A stretch of DNA of 64,000 bases from JTS-RE37 sp041743425 (GCA_041743425.1 JBGTMS010000202.1:1-64000), one strand, 5' to 3'. Positions 36,163 through 44,557 are shown, counted from the first letter of the stretch. Numbers and translations: made by a program. Notes: a model not told the origin generated them from the letters alone.

Positions 36163-36756
36163 ATGTTCACGGGGATTATTGAATCTTTGGGTGAAGTTAA
36201 GGAGATAGTAACAGTGGGCGGGAATCGTCACCTGACCCTCATCTCATCCTTTGCGCAGGAGTTAAATATAGATCAGAGTGTAAGCCACAACGGAGTTTGT
36301 CTCACCGTGGTCAGTACGGAAGCAGGGGCATACACGGTAACTGCCATTGATGAGACCCTCCGGCGATCCAATATTGGCCTCCTGAAACAGGGTTCCCTTG
36401 TTAATCTTGAAAGGGCGATGGTACTGGGTTCCAGGCTTGACGGGCATTTGGTTCAGGGACATGTGGATCAGGTGGCTGTGTGTACAGAAATGAGTGAAAA
36501 AAATGGCAGTCATAGCTTTACCTTTACCTATGATCCCTCCCCGGATTTTATAACTGTGCAGAAAGGTTCTGTTACCATTGACGGGGTTAGCCTGACCATC
36601 ACCCATTCCCTTACTAATGAATTTGGTGTGGCCATCATTCCATACACATACACCCACACCTTATTTAAAAATTACAAGGTGGGATCAGTGGTGAATCTGG
36701 AATTTGACGTCATAGGAAAATATGTTGCCAGATTACTGCAGCAGAGGCAACAATAG
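36163..36756 (+). CDS. ribE: Riboflavin synthase, alpha subunit
   Basis: Joins two lumazine molecules to form riboflavin. Two homologous beta-barrel halves are visible; the first opens MFTGIIESLGEV and contains NGVCLTVV, and the second contains GHLVQGHVDQ and IDGVSLTI. At 197 residues the length is normal. There is no FMN riboswitch in the 59-base gap upstream. Confidence 0.95.
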   Translation: MFTGIIESLGEVKEIVTVGGNRHLTLISSFAQELNIDQSVSHNGVCLTVVSTEAGAYTVTAIDETLRRSNIGLLKQGSLVNLERAMVLGSRLDGHLVQGHVDQVAVCTEMSEKNGSHSFTFTYDPSPDFITVQKGSVTIDGVSLTITHSLTNEFGVAIIPYTYTHTLFKNYKVGSVVNLEFDVIGKYVARLLQQRQQ

Positions 36757-36769
36757 AAGCGAGTCTAAT

Positions 36770-37966
36770 TTAGTCTTCAAAAAAACTAATGGAGGAGCCA
36801 ATCCAGGTATCAGTAGTTTGATGCGACACATTAATAAGTCCTCCCTTCCCCATGCGCGTGAGATTGATCACCGGTTTCATCATGTTTGTTCCCGGATCCT
36901 TCAGGTAGAGGATCCTCAGTTCTACTTTTGAGTTAGAACCGGATTTTGTCCGGATGAGAGGGGCATAGGTTACCTTGCTCTGAACCAGGTAGTCCTCCGG
37001 ATGCTCGATTGCTGCAATTGCCTCGGGTGTCGGGTCCAGATTGATACCCGTACCAGCAAAGGAAAACAAAGGTTTCAGCACAAAGTCACTCAATGGCAAT
37101 CCCTTTGGAAGTTCATTCAGATAATAGGATTTCGGAATGTATTTATGGTCCAAAAGCGGCATAATACACTTGGAAATGATATAGAACCAATCCGGGTGGG
37201 TAACCCATTCCACTTCCAAATCATCCTGCAGGGTAAAGGCCGTTTCCAATCCGGGATGACGCTGTAATTCATCCTGTATCACCCTGTTATAAATTCGATG
37301 AATGGGAATTTTCCTTTCCTGATTCATGTAGTACAGGCTTCTTCCTTCACGCAATACCTGGGTCATGCACACTACCTCAATACCCAGTATTTGTTTAGTG
37401 GCCCAGAAATCGATCCTGGTTTTCTGCTGATCCGGGAACAGTTCCATCAGAATGACATTTTCAGCTGCTTCCTTTCCAAGAATTAGCTCTCTGAGAAGGC
37501 CATAGTACTCAGCTTCGTTCAGATCCTCAAAAAAAAAGTGAAATCCCTTTGCGGGGAGGTTGGGGTAATGCATTTTAAAAGTTTTCCCTAAAAAAGGTTG
37601 ATAGTACATCAGGGAGGGAAAGGCCTGTAATTCTATCAACTGTGGTACCACGGCTCCTGTGTCATCGTAACACAGTCCAAAATCGATGGCCAGAAAGTGC
37701 GGTTTCTCAGGTAACGGAGAGGAGGGTGTAATCCCGGGAACAAACCTGCGGCGTATTGAATTCAGATCTATTCTTGAAAGCTGATCGAGAATGGCATCGC
37801 AGGCTTCAAATACCTTGTCTTTTACCGCCTTGCTTATAAAAACCGGAGTTTCGGAAATCCTGAAACCACAGGGTTCTCCAAAAGTATTAAGCACTTCCTT
37901 TTGCAGATTTTCATAGAATTCCTGCTTGTATCCCTCGTTGAAAGTTTCTCTAATTGGTGAAATCAT
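36770..37966 (-). CDS. Glutathionylspermidine-synthase-like ATP-grasp protein of unknown function
   Basis: A 398-residue soluble protein with no signal peptide. The C-terminal half has ATP-grasp-like features: FVLKPLFSFAGTGI (a lysine and glycine-rich ATP loop), YLVQSKVTYAP, and VELRILYLKDPG followed by INLTRMGKGGLINVS, where metal and phosphate ligands are expected. The N-terminal half has IDFGLCYDDTGAVVPQLIELQAFPS. The pattern is like amide ligases related to glutathionylspermidine synthase; the assignment is by eye. It is the last gene of the five-gene operon and overlaps the amidotransferase gene by four bases, so the two are translationally coupled. It may ligate an amine to a carboxylate made by the other enzymes. 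Confidence 0.55.
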   Translation of the reverse strand: MISPIRETFNEGYKQEFYENLQKEVLNTFGEPCGFRISETPVFISKAVKDKVFEACDAILDQLSRIDLNSIRRRFVPGITPSSPLPEKPHFLAIDFGLCYDDTGAVVPQLIELQAFPSLMYYQPFLGKTFKMHYPNLPAKGFHFFFEDLNEAEYYGLLRELILGKEAAENVILMELFPDQQKTRIDFWATKQILGIEVVCMTQVLREGRSLYYMNQERKIPIHRIYNRVIQDELQRHPGLETAFTLQDDLEVEWVTHPDWFYIISKCIMPLLDHKYIPKSYYLNELPKGLPLSDFVLKPLFSFAGTGINLDPTPEAIAAIEHPEDYLVQSKVTYAPLIRTKSGSNSKVELRILYLKDPGTNMMKPVINLTRMGKGGLINVSHQTTDTWIGSSISFFED

Positions 37967-38799
37967 ACCGATGTTACTTTTGATTGATCAATTGCGTCGG
38001 CTGCCTGCTGCAAAAATCGCGGAATAATGATGCTGTTCGTTCTGGGGATCTTGTCCTCATCGTAAAGGTGGGTGAGCATATCAAGGTATTTCTTCTTCCC
38101 GAATACCGAAGTTATCACTGTTCGTTTATCTTCCCTCTGAAAATAGCGCAGCATCCCTTCGGCATCAGCTTCCGGGTGAAACTGAACTCCGAAGATCTCA
38201 TTTGAAAACCTTATGGCCATCACTGCCCGTTCCAGCGGTACATGCGGTCGTATTTTTTCCCGGCATAAGACCTTACCATCAAGTGTCTCAAGTTTCCATT
38301 CCCTGGGACCGACCACCTGGTAATCTCTGGAATCAACCGCATAGAAGGGATTATTTAACCCATGAAGCAGCGTTTCCATTTCGCCACTCTGGGTTTTATA
38401 GATGGGAAGGATGCCAAACGAGGTGGACTTTCTCCGGGTGACTTTAGCCAGGTCCCAATGCAGGCATGCCAGCTGAAAGGAATGGCAGATCAAAAAAAGG
38501 TGCTTCTTAGTCGCGTTTAGCAAATTATGTTCAAGTATCCCATCCAGAAGGGCGAAATATTTGGCTTCCCATGCGGCCCCGCTTATTAATGGTGATCCGG
38601 GGCCTCCGGATGAAATGAAGATGTCAAAGGCTTCCAGCTCCGGAACTTCCTCGGCACTACGCACATCAAAAGTATCAAAAGTACCCCCAATGTGCTCCTG
38701 TGATAAAAATCCACCTACCAGAAGTTTAATGCAACGCATTCCTTCATTTGGCTGACCGGCATTCATATCCAGAATGGCAATCTTATAGGTTTGTTTCAT
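37963..38799 (-). CDS. Class I glutamine amidotransferase
   Basis: Predicted to release ammonia from glutamine, or to act as a related gamma-glutamyl hydrolase. The nucleophile is Cys105 in LICHSFQLA and the acid-base pair is His208 and Glu210 in FGVQFHPEAD, so the triad is complete. The oxyanion strand SSGGPGSPL is at residues 63-71. At 278 residues it is a stand-alone GATase domain. Its start codon overlaps the stop of a 33-codon frame upstream (ATGA) and its end overlaps the next gene, the layout of a tightly coupled operon. Confidence 0.85.
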   Translation of the reverse strand: MKQTYKIAILDMNAGQPNEGMRCIKLLVGGFLSQEHIGGTFDTFDVRSAEEVPELEAFDIFISSGGPGSPLISGAAWEAKYFALLDGILEHNLLNATKKHLFLICHSFQLACLHWDLAKVTRRKSTSFGILPIYKTQSGEMETLLHGLNNPFYAVDSRDYQVVGPREWKLETLDGKVLCREKIRPHVPLERAVMAIRFSNEIFGVQFHPEADAEGMLRYFQREDKRTVITSVFGKKKYLDMLTHLYDEDKIPRTNSIIIPRFLQQAADAIDQSKVTSV

Positions 38800-38897
38800 T
38801 TTTTACCATAATCGTTTACGCGGCAATGGATGTGCGGACATTTTTCAGTTAACACTGATCCATTCCCGTCAACCCCCGGGCATCCAGGCGTTTTCAT
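38796..38897 (-). CDS. Possible 33-residue Cys/His peptide in the amidoligase operon
   Basis: On the minus strand an ATG at 38897 opens 33 codons that end in TGA overlapping the amidotransferase ATG (ATGA). The sequence MKTPGCPGVDG is followed by KCPHIHCRVND, giving Cys6, Cys20 and Cys24 with His22 and His24-flanking positions that could bind metal or take part in crosslinks. GGAG directly precedes the ATG, which is too close for a normal ribosome site. It starts 31 bases after the ligase stop. It could be a precursor or carrier peptide, or simply a chance frame in a 129-base gap. Confidence 0.3.
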   Translation of the reverse strand: MKTPGCPGVDGNGSVLTEKCPHIHCRVNDYGKK

Positions 38898-38928
38898 CTC
38901 CTTTACCTGACCTGAATAAAAATAAGGC

Positions 38929-40026
38929 TCAGATCCCTTTTGCGGTTTCGGCAACAATGTACTCCACCACTTTATGGAGATCCCCGGTATCATTAAACAC
39001 CTTTAGCTGCCTGTCTGCCCCTGTCCCATTTTCCAGCATCTGATAAACGTAATTAACTTCGGTCCTGCACCCGAGTTCATCGACGACATCTTCAATAAAC
39101 TCCAGGAGTTCATTGATCAGGGTACTGAATGGCACCTCTTCTTCCTTGCCAAAATCAATGAGCTGTGCTTCTGTACCCCACCGGGCAGCGCGCCATTTAT
39201 TCTCATTGATAAGTACACGTCGGTATGATCTGAAGCTCTGATTTTTTTGATGTAGTAAATGCAATTTCGCAATAATGCACTGCATAAGTGCAGCTATACA
39301 TATAACTTCGTCCACAGTCATTACCATGTCACACACCCGGAATTCCACCGTGGGATAAAAAGGGTGGAGTCGTATGTCCCACCATATTTTCTTTCCATTG
39401 TCAATGCACCTGGTCTTCACCAGTATTTCGATGAATTTGTCGTATTCAGCGACACTCGCGAAATAGGGAGGTATCCCCGTCCTGGGAAATTTGTCAAATA
39501 TCTTGGAGCGGAAAGATTTGAACCCGGTTTCCCTGCCTTCCCAAAAAGGGGAATTTGTGGAAAGCGCGTACAAGTGAGGCAGAAAATACCGCGCAATATT
39601 CATGATTTGCAATCCTTCCTCCCGGTTCGGGATCCCTACATGAACATGCATTCCAAAAATAAGATTTGAACGGGCGACATCCTTCATTTCCGCAATAAGC
39701 GCATCATATCGGGGATTTGGAGTGATAAGCTGGTCGCTCCAGAAAGAGAACGGATGGGTTCCGGCGGCCGCCACTTTCAGTCCTTCTTTTGCTGCAAGTG
39801 CAATGACCTGTTGCCTCAGATAGGTGACCTCATCTCTGGCCTGTTGCACATTTTCACAGACATTGGTTCCCATTTCCACTACGGACTGATGCATTTCCTC
39901 TTTAATGCGTTCCTTCAACAGCACCTTGCCCCCATCAATAATTTTGGACATGTGGGAGCGAAGTTTCAGGGTGTCGTGATCCAGTATCTGAAACTCTTCC
40001 TCTATCCCAAGTGTAAAATTTTTCAT
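38929..40026 (-). CDS. Carboxylate-amine ligase, YbdK/GCS2 family
   Basis: A member of the glutamate-cysteine ligase 2 family that forms amide bonds using ATP. Marks are the opening FTLGIEEEFQILD (metal-binding Glu cluster at residues 9-11), FGMHVHVGIPNREEG, and NSPFWEGRETGFKSFR. At 365 residues it matches YbdK. E. coli YbdK has weak glutamate-cysteine ligase activity, and the physiological products of most relatives are unknown. It follows the ATP-grasp gene after 28 bases in the same operon. Confidence 0.87.
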   Translation of the reverse strand: MKNFTLGIEEEFQILDHDTLKLRSHMSKIIDGGKVLLKERIKEEMHQSVVEMGTNVCENVQQARDEVTYLRQQVIALAAKEGLKVAAAGTHPFSFWSDQLITPNPRYDALIAEMKDVARSNLIFGMHVHVGIPNREEGLQIMNIARYFLPHLYALSTNSPFWEGRETGFKSFRSKIFDKFPRTGIPPYFASVAEYDKFIEILVKTRCIDNGKKIWWDIRLHPFYPTVEFRVCDMVMTVDEVICIAALMQCIIAKLHLLHQKNQSFRSYRRVLINENKWRAARWGTEAQLIDFGKEEEVPFSTLINELLEFIEDVVDELGCRTEVNYVYQMLENGTGADRQLKVFNDTGDLHKVVEYIVAETAKGI

Positions 40027-40054
40027 AGCCCTGTACTGATTTTAGCTGTTCTGC

Positions 40055-41209
40055 CTAATGCTTTGATTTTTTCGCAGGACTGCCTTGGGACTTTGGCTTG
40101 TTTCCGTCACTTCTCTTAGCAGACCCGGGCGCTTTCGTCTTTTCCTTTTTCATCTTGGCCGCTACGGAGGGCGAAGTCTTTGTAGAAGTTTTAACTACTG
40201 TTTTGCGAGCCTGCTCTGCGGTTTTCAGCTTATTTGTTCTGGACGGCGGCGGGGCAGGCGATACGGCAGATTTGACAAAACTTCCCCAGGAACTGTTATT
40301 CTGTTTTCCTTTATGGGCAAGGGCCGTTTCGATAGCATATTTGGCTGCATGTTCCACAATCCAGTCAAAATTCGCCTGCCCAACGGAATGCACATCTGCA
40401 TCAGGGGCAGGATTGCAAAAATCGATGGCATATGGAATGCCATTCCGAATGGCAAATTCCACGGTGTTAAAATCGTATCCCAAAGCCTTGTTAAGTTTGA
40501 TGGTATAGTCATGGACCGTTTTCATCAGTTTAACGTGTTCCTGCCCGCTGGTTTTCGGTTCAGTAACGTAACGCTCATGAAATGCATTCCGCGGTTCATA
40601 AGGCATAATGTGCACATACTTCTGGCCGAGACAATAAACCCTGTAGTAATCCTCAAAGACTATTTCTTCCTGAAGCATCATCACAAGCTGGCCTGTTTCG
40701 GCATGTCTGGCAAAGAGATCATCCTGATTTTCCACTTTGTAGACACTTTTCCATCCGCCGCCGGAATGTGGCTTCATATAGGCAGGAAAACCAATATAAT
40801 TACACATATAATCCCAATCGAGCGGGGCTTTAAGATTTCGGAATGATCGATCTGTAGTATCGTCCGGTCTTTCATGGGAGGGCAGAAGCACAGTTTTGGG
40901 AACAGGCACGCCGATTTGCAGGGCGAGACAATTGTTGAAGAACTTTTCATCAGCACTCCACCAAAAAGGGTTGTTGATAACTGCCGTGCCCATTAACGAT
41001 GCGTTTTTCAAATAGGCCCGGTAAAACGGGACCTCCTGTGAAATCCGGTCTATAATTACATGGTATCCGTAATCAATTCCCTGCTGAACCTTGTCAATTA
41101 GGACGGGCTCGGCCACCGCCTCTCCTTTTCCCAACTCATTTACCTTGTCTATGAATGCCCAGGGGAATGTATCCTCCATCCCGAACAAAATTCCGATTCT
41201 TCTAACCAT
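40055..41209 (-). CDS. ATP-grasp ligase with a lysine-rich C-terminal tail
   Basis: A D-Ala-D-Ala-ligase-like ATP-grasp enzyme that would couple a carboxylate to an amine. The ATP-binding loop PAYMKPHSGGGWKSV (Lys146) and the metal site NTVEFAIRNG/AIDFCNPAPD (Glu251, Asp263, Asn266) are visible. I start at 41209 (MVRRIGILFGMEDTF), as the longer in-frame reading overlaps the upstream esterase gene; this gives 384 residues. Residues about 303-384 form a low-complexity tail rich in Lys, Ser, Ala, Pro and Thr, like a histone H1 tail. This is unusual for the family and suggests nucleic-acid or anionic-polymer binding, or that the tail is itself a substrate. Confidence 0.8.
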   Translation of the reverse strand: MVRRIGILFGMEDTFPWAFIDKVNELGKGEAVAEPVLIDKVQQGIDYGYHVIIDRISQEVPFYRAYLKNASLMGTAVINNPFWWSADEKFFNNCLALQIGVPVPKTVLLPSHERPDDTTDRSFRNLKAPLDWDYMCNYIGFPAYMKPHSGGGWKSVYKVENQDDLFARHAETGQLVMMLQEEIVFEDYYRVYCLGQKYVHIMPYEPRNAFHERYVTEPKTSGQEHVKLMKTVHDYTIKLNKALGYDFNTVEFAIRNGIPYAIDFCNPAPDADVHSVGQANFDWIVEHAAKYAIETALAHKGKQNNSSWGSFVKSAVSPAPPPSRTNKLKTAEQARKTVVKTSTKTSPSVAAKMKKEKTKAPGSAKRSDGNKPKSQGSPAKKSKH

Positions 41210-41244
41210 GGCTTCTATTTTTATGTCAATAATCGATTGTTTCC

Positions 41245-41955
41245 TTATAAATAGTTGCTGATATATTGCGGGAAGACCATCCGCCATAAAGGCCAGTCGT
41301 GATCTATCCATTGCTTTTCATCATACCAGTGAGGGATGCCCTTCGCGCTGAGTATATCTGCCATTTTCTGGTTTTTGGGCTTGCAGCTGTCCCAGTCAGA
41401 AGTGCTAAGGACAATTTGCAGATGATTGTACTTCCACGATTCCTCCTGGCGCATAAACTCGTCCGGACAATTAAAATAGATCCGCATATCGTCTGAAAGA
41501 GGTACAAAATTACGAATATTAAATACCCCGGACATGGAGAACAAATGAGATATCAGATCAGGAAAACGGAATGCCGTATTAGCCGCGTGGTATCCCCCAA
41601 AACTAACGCCTGCTACCGCAACCCGATGGGTTTTGCATTCCCGCTGGATATAGGGGATTAATTCATGCTGCAAAAACTGCATGTATAATTCGTAATTGTG
41701 AATCTTTATTTCCGATGACAAGGAATGCTCGTAAAATGAGAGCATATCAATGGTCTCCACATTGTAAAGTTTGATACGGCCTTCGTCAACAAAACGCCTT
41801 ACAGAGGCATTCAGTCCAAAATCCGTGTTTTGAGTATAATGTCCTCCTGAAGATGGAAACATTAAAACAGGATGTCCCCAATGCCCGGTGGTTTCAAGAT
41901 TGATATCCCTGCTCAGGGTGTTCGAATAGTATTTCAGGTGCTGAACTTGAGCCAT
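41245..41955 (-). CDS. Alpha/beta-hydrolase-fold esterase-like protein
   Basis: A 236-residue putative esterase or acyl-transferring hydrolase. The nucleophile elbow is GVSFGGYHA with Ser118. A WIDHDWPLWR stretch near residue 218 supplies the likely His, and the Asp may be D198. There is no signal peptide, so it is cytoplasmic. It is the first gene of the operon, 35 bases before the ATP-grasp gene. It may release or activate the amide product. Confidence 0.75.
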   Translation of the reverse strand: MAQVQHLKYYSNTLSRDINLETTGHWGHPVLMFPSSGGHYTQNTDFGLNASVRRFVDEGRIKLYNVETIDMLSFYEHSLSSEIKIHNYELYMQFLQHELIPYIQRECKTHRVAVAGVSFGGYHAANTAFRFPDLISHLFSMSGVFNIRNFVPLSDDMRIYFNCPDEFMRQEESWKYNHLQIVLSTSDWDSCKPKNQKMADILSAKGIPHWYDEKQWIDHDWPLWRMVFPQYISNYL

Positions 41956-42080
41956 ATTACTAAAAGTACCCTAAATATGTTAATCCTACAACAAAATAGG
42001 GCGGGCTAAATTAGTTTAATTTAGGTTGCCGTCCCATATAATTCAGCGATTCCTTATTATTGCAACTTCGACAACAAATC

Positions 42081-42893
42081 ATGGGTTCGGAACTTGAAAT
42101 TTTAAGTGGTAAACAGACCTTTTATTCCAGAATCCTGGGCAGAAAGCTTGTCTTCATCTGGTCGGCCCCGCAGAATTATAAGGATCTTGTGCTGCCGGTA
42201 CTTCTTATGAATGACGGGCAGGATTATGCAGCAATGAGCCTTGCAAAAATCTTGTATTCTGCCTTTCATGATCCCGGAATCAGGCCCTTTCTTTATATAG
42301 GTATAGAGACCAACCGGCAACGTATACAGGATTACGGAGTTTCTTCCGGAGCGGACTTTAAAGGACGGGGTGCAAACGCTGGAAAATATTCACAATTTAT
42401 TCTCAAAGAATTCATTCCTTTCCTTAAAAAAGAATTCAAACTTTCTTCAGAGACCGAGGACTGGGTATATTTCGGGATGTCTCTGGGAGGGTTGTCCGCC
42501 TTTGACATAGTATACACACATCCGGAGCAGTTTGGAAAGGCCGCAGTTTTTAGCGGCTCGTTCTGGTGGCGCAACAGAGCCTATCAGAGGAATGATATGG
42601 CTGACAGGAGCCGAATGATCCTCGATATTATAAAACGCGGGACTTACCACCCGCATCTGGCATTTTGGTTACAGTGCGGAACGGCGGATGAAACAGCGGA
42701 CAGGAATAAGAACGGGATCATAGATTCTATAGAGGATACACAGGACGTCATCAGGGAGCTACAGGAAAAGGGCTATTCATTCCCCGGTGACATTACCTAT
42801 GTGGAAATACAGGGTGGAAAGCACGATCCTGGTACCTGGGCTTCCGTTTTTCCGGCAACTATCAGGTGGGCATTTGGCAAAACAGCCTATTAA
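42081..42893 (+). CDS. Putative esterase, enterobactin-esterase-like
   Basis: An alpha/beta hydrolase with the nucleophile in FGMSLGGLSA (Ser134) and a conserved GGKHDPGTW near the end supplying His. I start at ATG 42081; an in-frame TTG at 42060 would add seven residues. A stretch DRNKNGIIDSIED resembles an EF-hand calcium loop, unusual for this fold. The gene is divergent from the amidoligase operon with 125 bases between starts, so it may share its control region and pathway. The reaction is unknown. Confidence 0.75.
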   Translation: MGSELEILSGKQTFYSRILGRKLVFIWSAPQNYKDLVLPVLLMNDGQDYAAMSLAKILYSAFHDPGIRPFLYIGIETNRQRIQDYGVSSGADFKGRGANAGKYSQFILKEFIPFLKKEFKLSSETEDWVYFGMSLGGLSAFDIVYTHPEQFGKAAVFSGSFWWRNRAYQRNDMADRSRMILDIIKRGTYHPHLAFWLQCGTADETADRNKNGIIDSIEDTQDVIRELQEKGYSFPGDITYVEIQGGKHDPGTWASVFPATIRWAFGKTAY

Positions 42894-42960
42894 TCAGAAA
42901 TAATTGGATTTGAAGATCCTACCGTTATGAAGATGGCTCTTTTGTACTTTTGATACATTC

Positions 42961-42987
42961 GGTACTTTGTTTAGCAGTACCTTTTTG
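42961..42987 (+). terminator. Weak terminator between the esterase and MFS genes
   Basis: A 6-base-pair stem (42961-42966 with 42976-42981), a 9-base loop and five T follow the esterase gene. The stem is short, so confidence is moderate. Confidence 0.5.
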
Positions 42988-44181
42988 TTATGAATATAAT
43001 TTCTCAATCTTAAAAGTGGTTGGTTCAGGAATTGTAAGAAAATAAAGAATTACACCTAATGTAACTATGGCTGTCGTTATAAAAGCCGTCGCCGCACCAA
43101 AATGAAACCAAAGAAGACCTGTTATCGAACTTGCCATCATTGTGCAAATGCTTTGAAATCCAGAATAGGTTCCAATTGCTGTTGCGGTATCTTTCTTTTC
43201 GGTAATGTTTGAAATCCACGCTTTTGAAATTCCTTCGGTTGCTGAAGCGTATATTCCGTACAGGAAAAAAAGACCAAAGAACAAATACAGATTGGTATTG
43301 ATAGACATTCCAAAATACACTATTGCAAATAAAGAAAGTCCAACAATAAAGATTGCTTTTAGTCCAACTTTGTCGGCAATAATGCCAATAGGAAAAGCGA
43401 ATAAGGCATAAATAAGATTGTAAAAAATATAAACGCCGACCACCATTGTATCATCGAGTCCCGTTTGTTTTGCTTTTAACAAAAGCAATATATCAGAACT
43501 ATTGAATAATGCAAAAATAAGAAGGCCATAAAGAAGTTTACGATATGCTACCGGGCTTACACGCCAATATTTTAAGAAGGAAAAAATATTGTAGGTACTC
43601 TTGAGATTATGTTCCGTCGCTATCTTGTCTTTCAGAAATACTGTAGCCAAAACCGCTAAAAGTCCGGGTATAAATGAAACCAAAAATAAGGTTTCATAGT
43701 CTTGCGGAAAATAATACAAATAAACCAAAGCCAAAGAGGGTCCTAAAACTGCTCCAAAAGTATCCAGAGAACGATGGAACCCAAAAACACTAGCTTTTGT
43801 TTCGGGTGTTGCCTCATCAGACAAAATTGCGTCTCTTGCTGCAGTTCGTATTCCTTTGCCAAAACGGTCAAGTGTCCTTGCAAAGAAAATCCAAAGAGGA
43901 TAGATAAAAACAGCCATCAAAGGTTTAGATATCGCACTAATTGCGTAGCCTATTTGTACAAATGGAACGCGTCTACCCGAAGTGTCAGAAAGCTTGCCAA
44001 AATATCCTTTACTAATTCCTGCCGTTGCCTCTGCAACACCTTCAAGAATTCCAATAAGAACAACAGAAAAACCGATTGACTTTAAATAAATAGGCAATAT
44101 GGGATACAACATTTCGCTTGCTGTGTCCGTCAGCAAACTTACAACAGATAAAATCCAAACTGTCCGAGGAATATATTTCAA
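42988..44181 (-). CDS. MFS transporter
   Basis: A major facilitator superfamily carrier with about 12 transmembrane helices, 397 residues. The A-motif region is KGYFGKLSDTSGRR and a second loop contains RFGKGIRTAARDAILSDEA, as in the uncharacterised MFS group that carries this RGIRTAARDA-type segment. The gene is noticeably richer in A and T than its neighbours on either side, which suggests later acquisition. Direction (export or import) and substrate are unknown. Confidence 0.85.
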   Translation of the reverse strand: MKYIPRTVWILSVVSLLTDTASEMLYPILPIYLKSIGFSVVLIGILEGVAEATAGISKGYFGKLSDTSGRRVPFVQIGYAISAISKPLMAVFIYPLWIFFARTLDRFGKGIRTAARDAILSDEATPETKASVFGFHRSLDTFGAVLGPSLALVYLYYFPQDYETLFLVSFIPGLLAVLATVFLKDKIATEHNLKSTYNIFSFLKYWRVSPVAYRKLLYGLLIFALFNSSDILLLLKAKQTGLDDTMVVGVYIFYNLIYALFAFPIGIIADKVGLKAIFIVGLSLFAIVYFGMSINTNLYLFFGLFFLYGIYASATEGISKAWISNITEKKDTATAIGTYSGFQSICTMMASSITGLLWFHFGAATAFITTAIVTLGVILYFLTIPEPTTFKIEKLYS

Positions 44182-44557
44182 AGTTAATCTCTAAGCCTAT
44201 TTGTACAGCCCCTCTTTATTGTTTCCAGATAACAATTTAGAAGGAAAGTAGAAATCATTTTATCTCTAAATTTCTTTCAATCGTCTTTATGAATTTTACC
44301 TATTCGAAACTTTCCTGATGATTTGGTCCTTCTTGCCTAGAAATTCATTACTCATATTTGTAAGAGGCGTAATTAAAATACGCTTTTTTCAATGAGAAAT
44401 GGAAGAGTGGCTGTGATAATCGCGTGTTTGATTTTTTTTCAAATTTTCTTTGTGGCGTGCCATAAAAATATAATAATACAGTACTTATCCAAGATAGTTT
44501 AATTGGGGTAGGGTCTCTATTGGCATTGAGAGGAAGGAAATTTCCACTAACAGGATC
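44182..44557. other. AT-rich intergenic region
   Basis: About 375 bases between the MFS and symporter genes. It is AT-rich like the MFS gene. Apart from a 36-codon lipoprotein-like frame described separately I see no gene, tRNA or strong hairpin here. Confidence 0.5.
44392..44502 (+). CDS. Possible 36-residue lipoprotein-like peptide
   Basis: ATG at 44392 opens 36 codons ending TAA at 44500-44502. The product starts MRNGRVAVIIACLIFFQIFFVAC, a signal-peptide-like hydrophobic stretch ending in FVAC, then a short polar tail (HKNIIIQYLSK). It resembles a lipoprotein signal followed by almost nothing. It may be a small secreted peptide, the remnant of a lost lipoprotein, or a chance frame. There is no clear promoter. 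Confidence 0.25.
   Translation: MRNGRVAVIIACLIFFQIFFVACHKNIIIQYLSKIV

Noticed and set aside
38796..38993. A longer 65-codon frame covering the end of the GCS2-like gene
   Set aside because: Most of it overlaps the ligase's coding sequence out of frame. Only the last 33 codons, beginning at ATG 38897, lie in the gap and are worth keeping.
41210..41311. N-terminal extension of the ATP-grasp ligase
   Set aside because: It overlaps the 3' end of the upstream esterase gene and the added 34 residues do not fit the ATP-grasp start, which begins MVRRIGILFG.
43947..44207. A 14-base direct repeat (agcctatttgtaca) inside and just after the MFS gene
   Set aside because: A single short match of this length can arise by chance in a 64-kb AT-rich stretch, and there is no target-site or mobile-element pattern around it.
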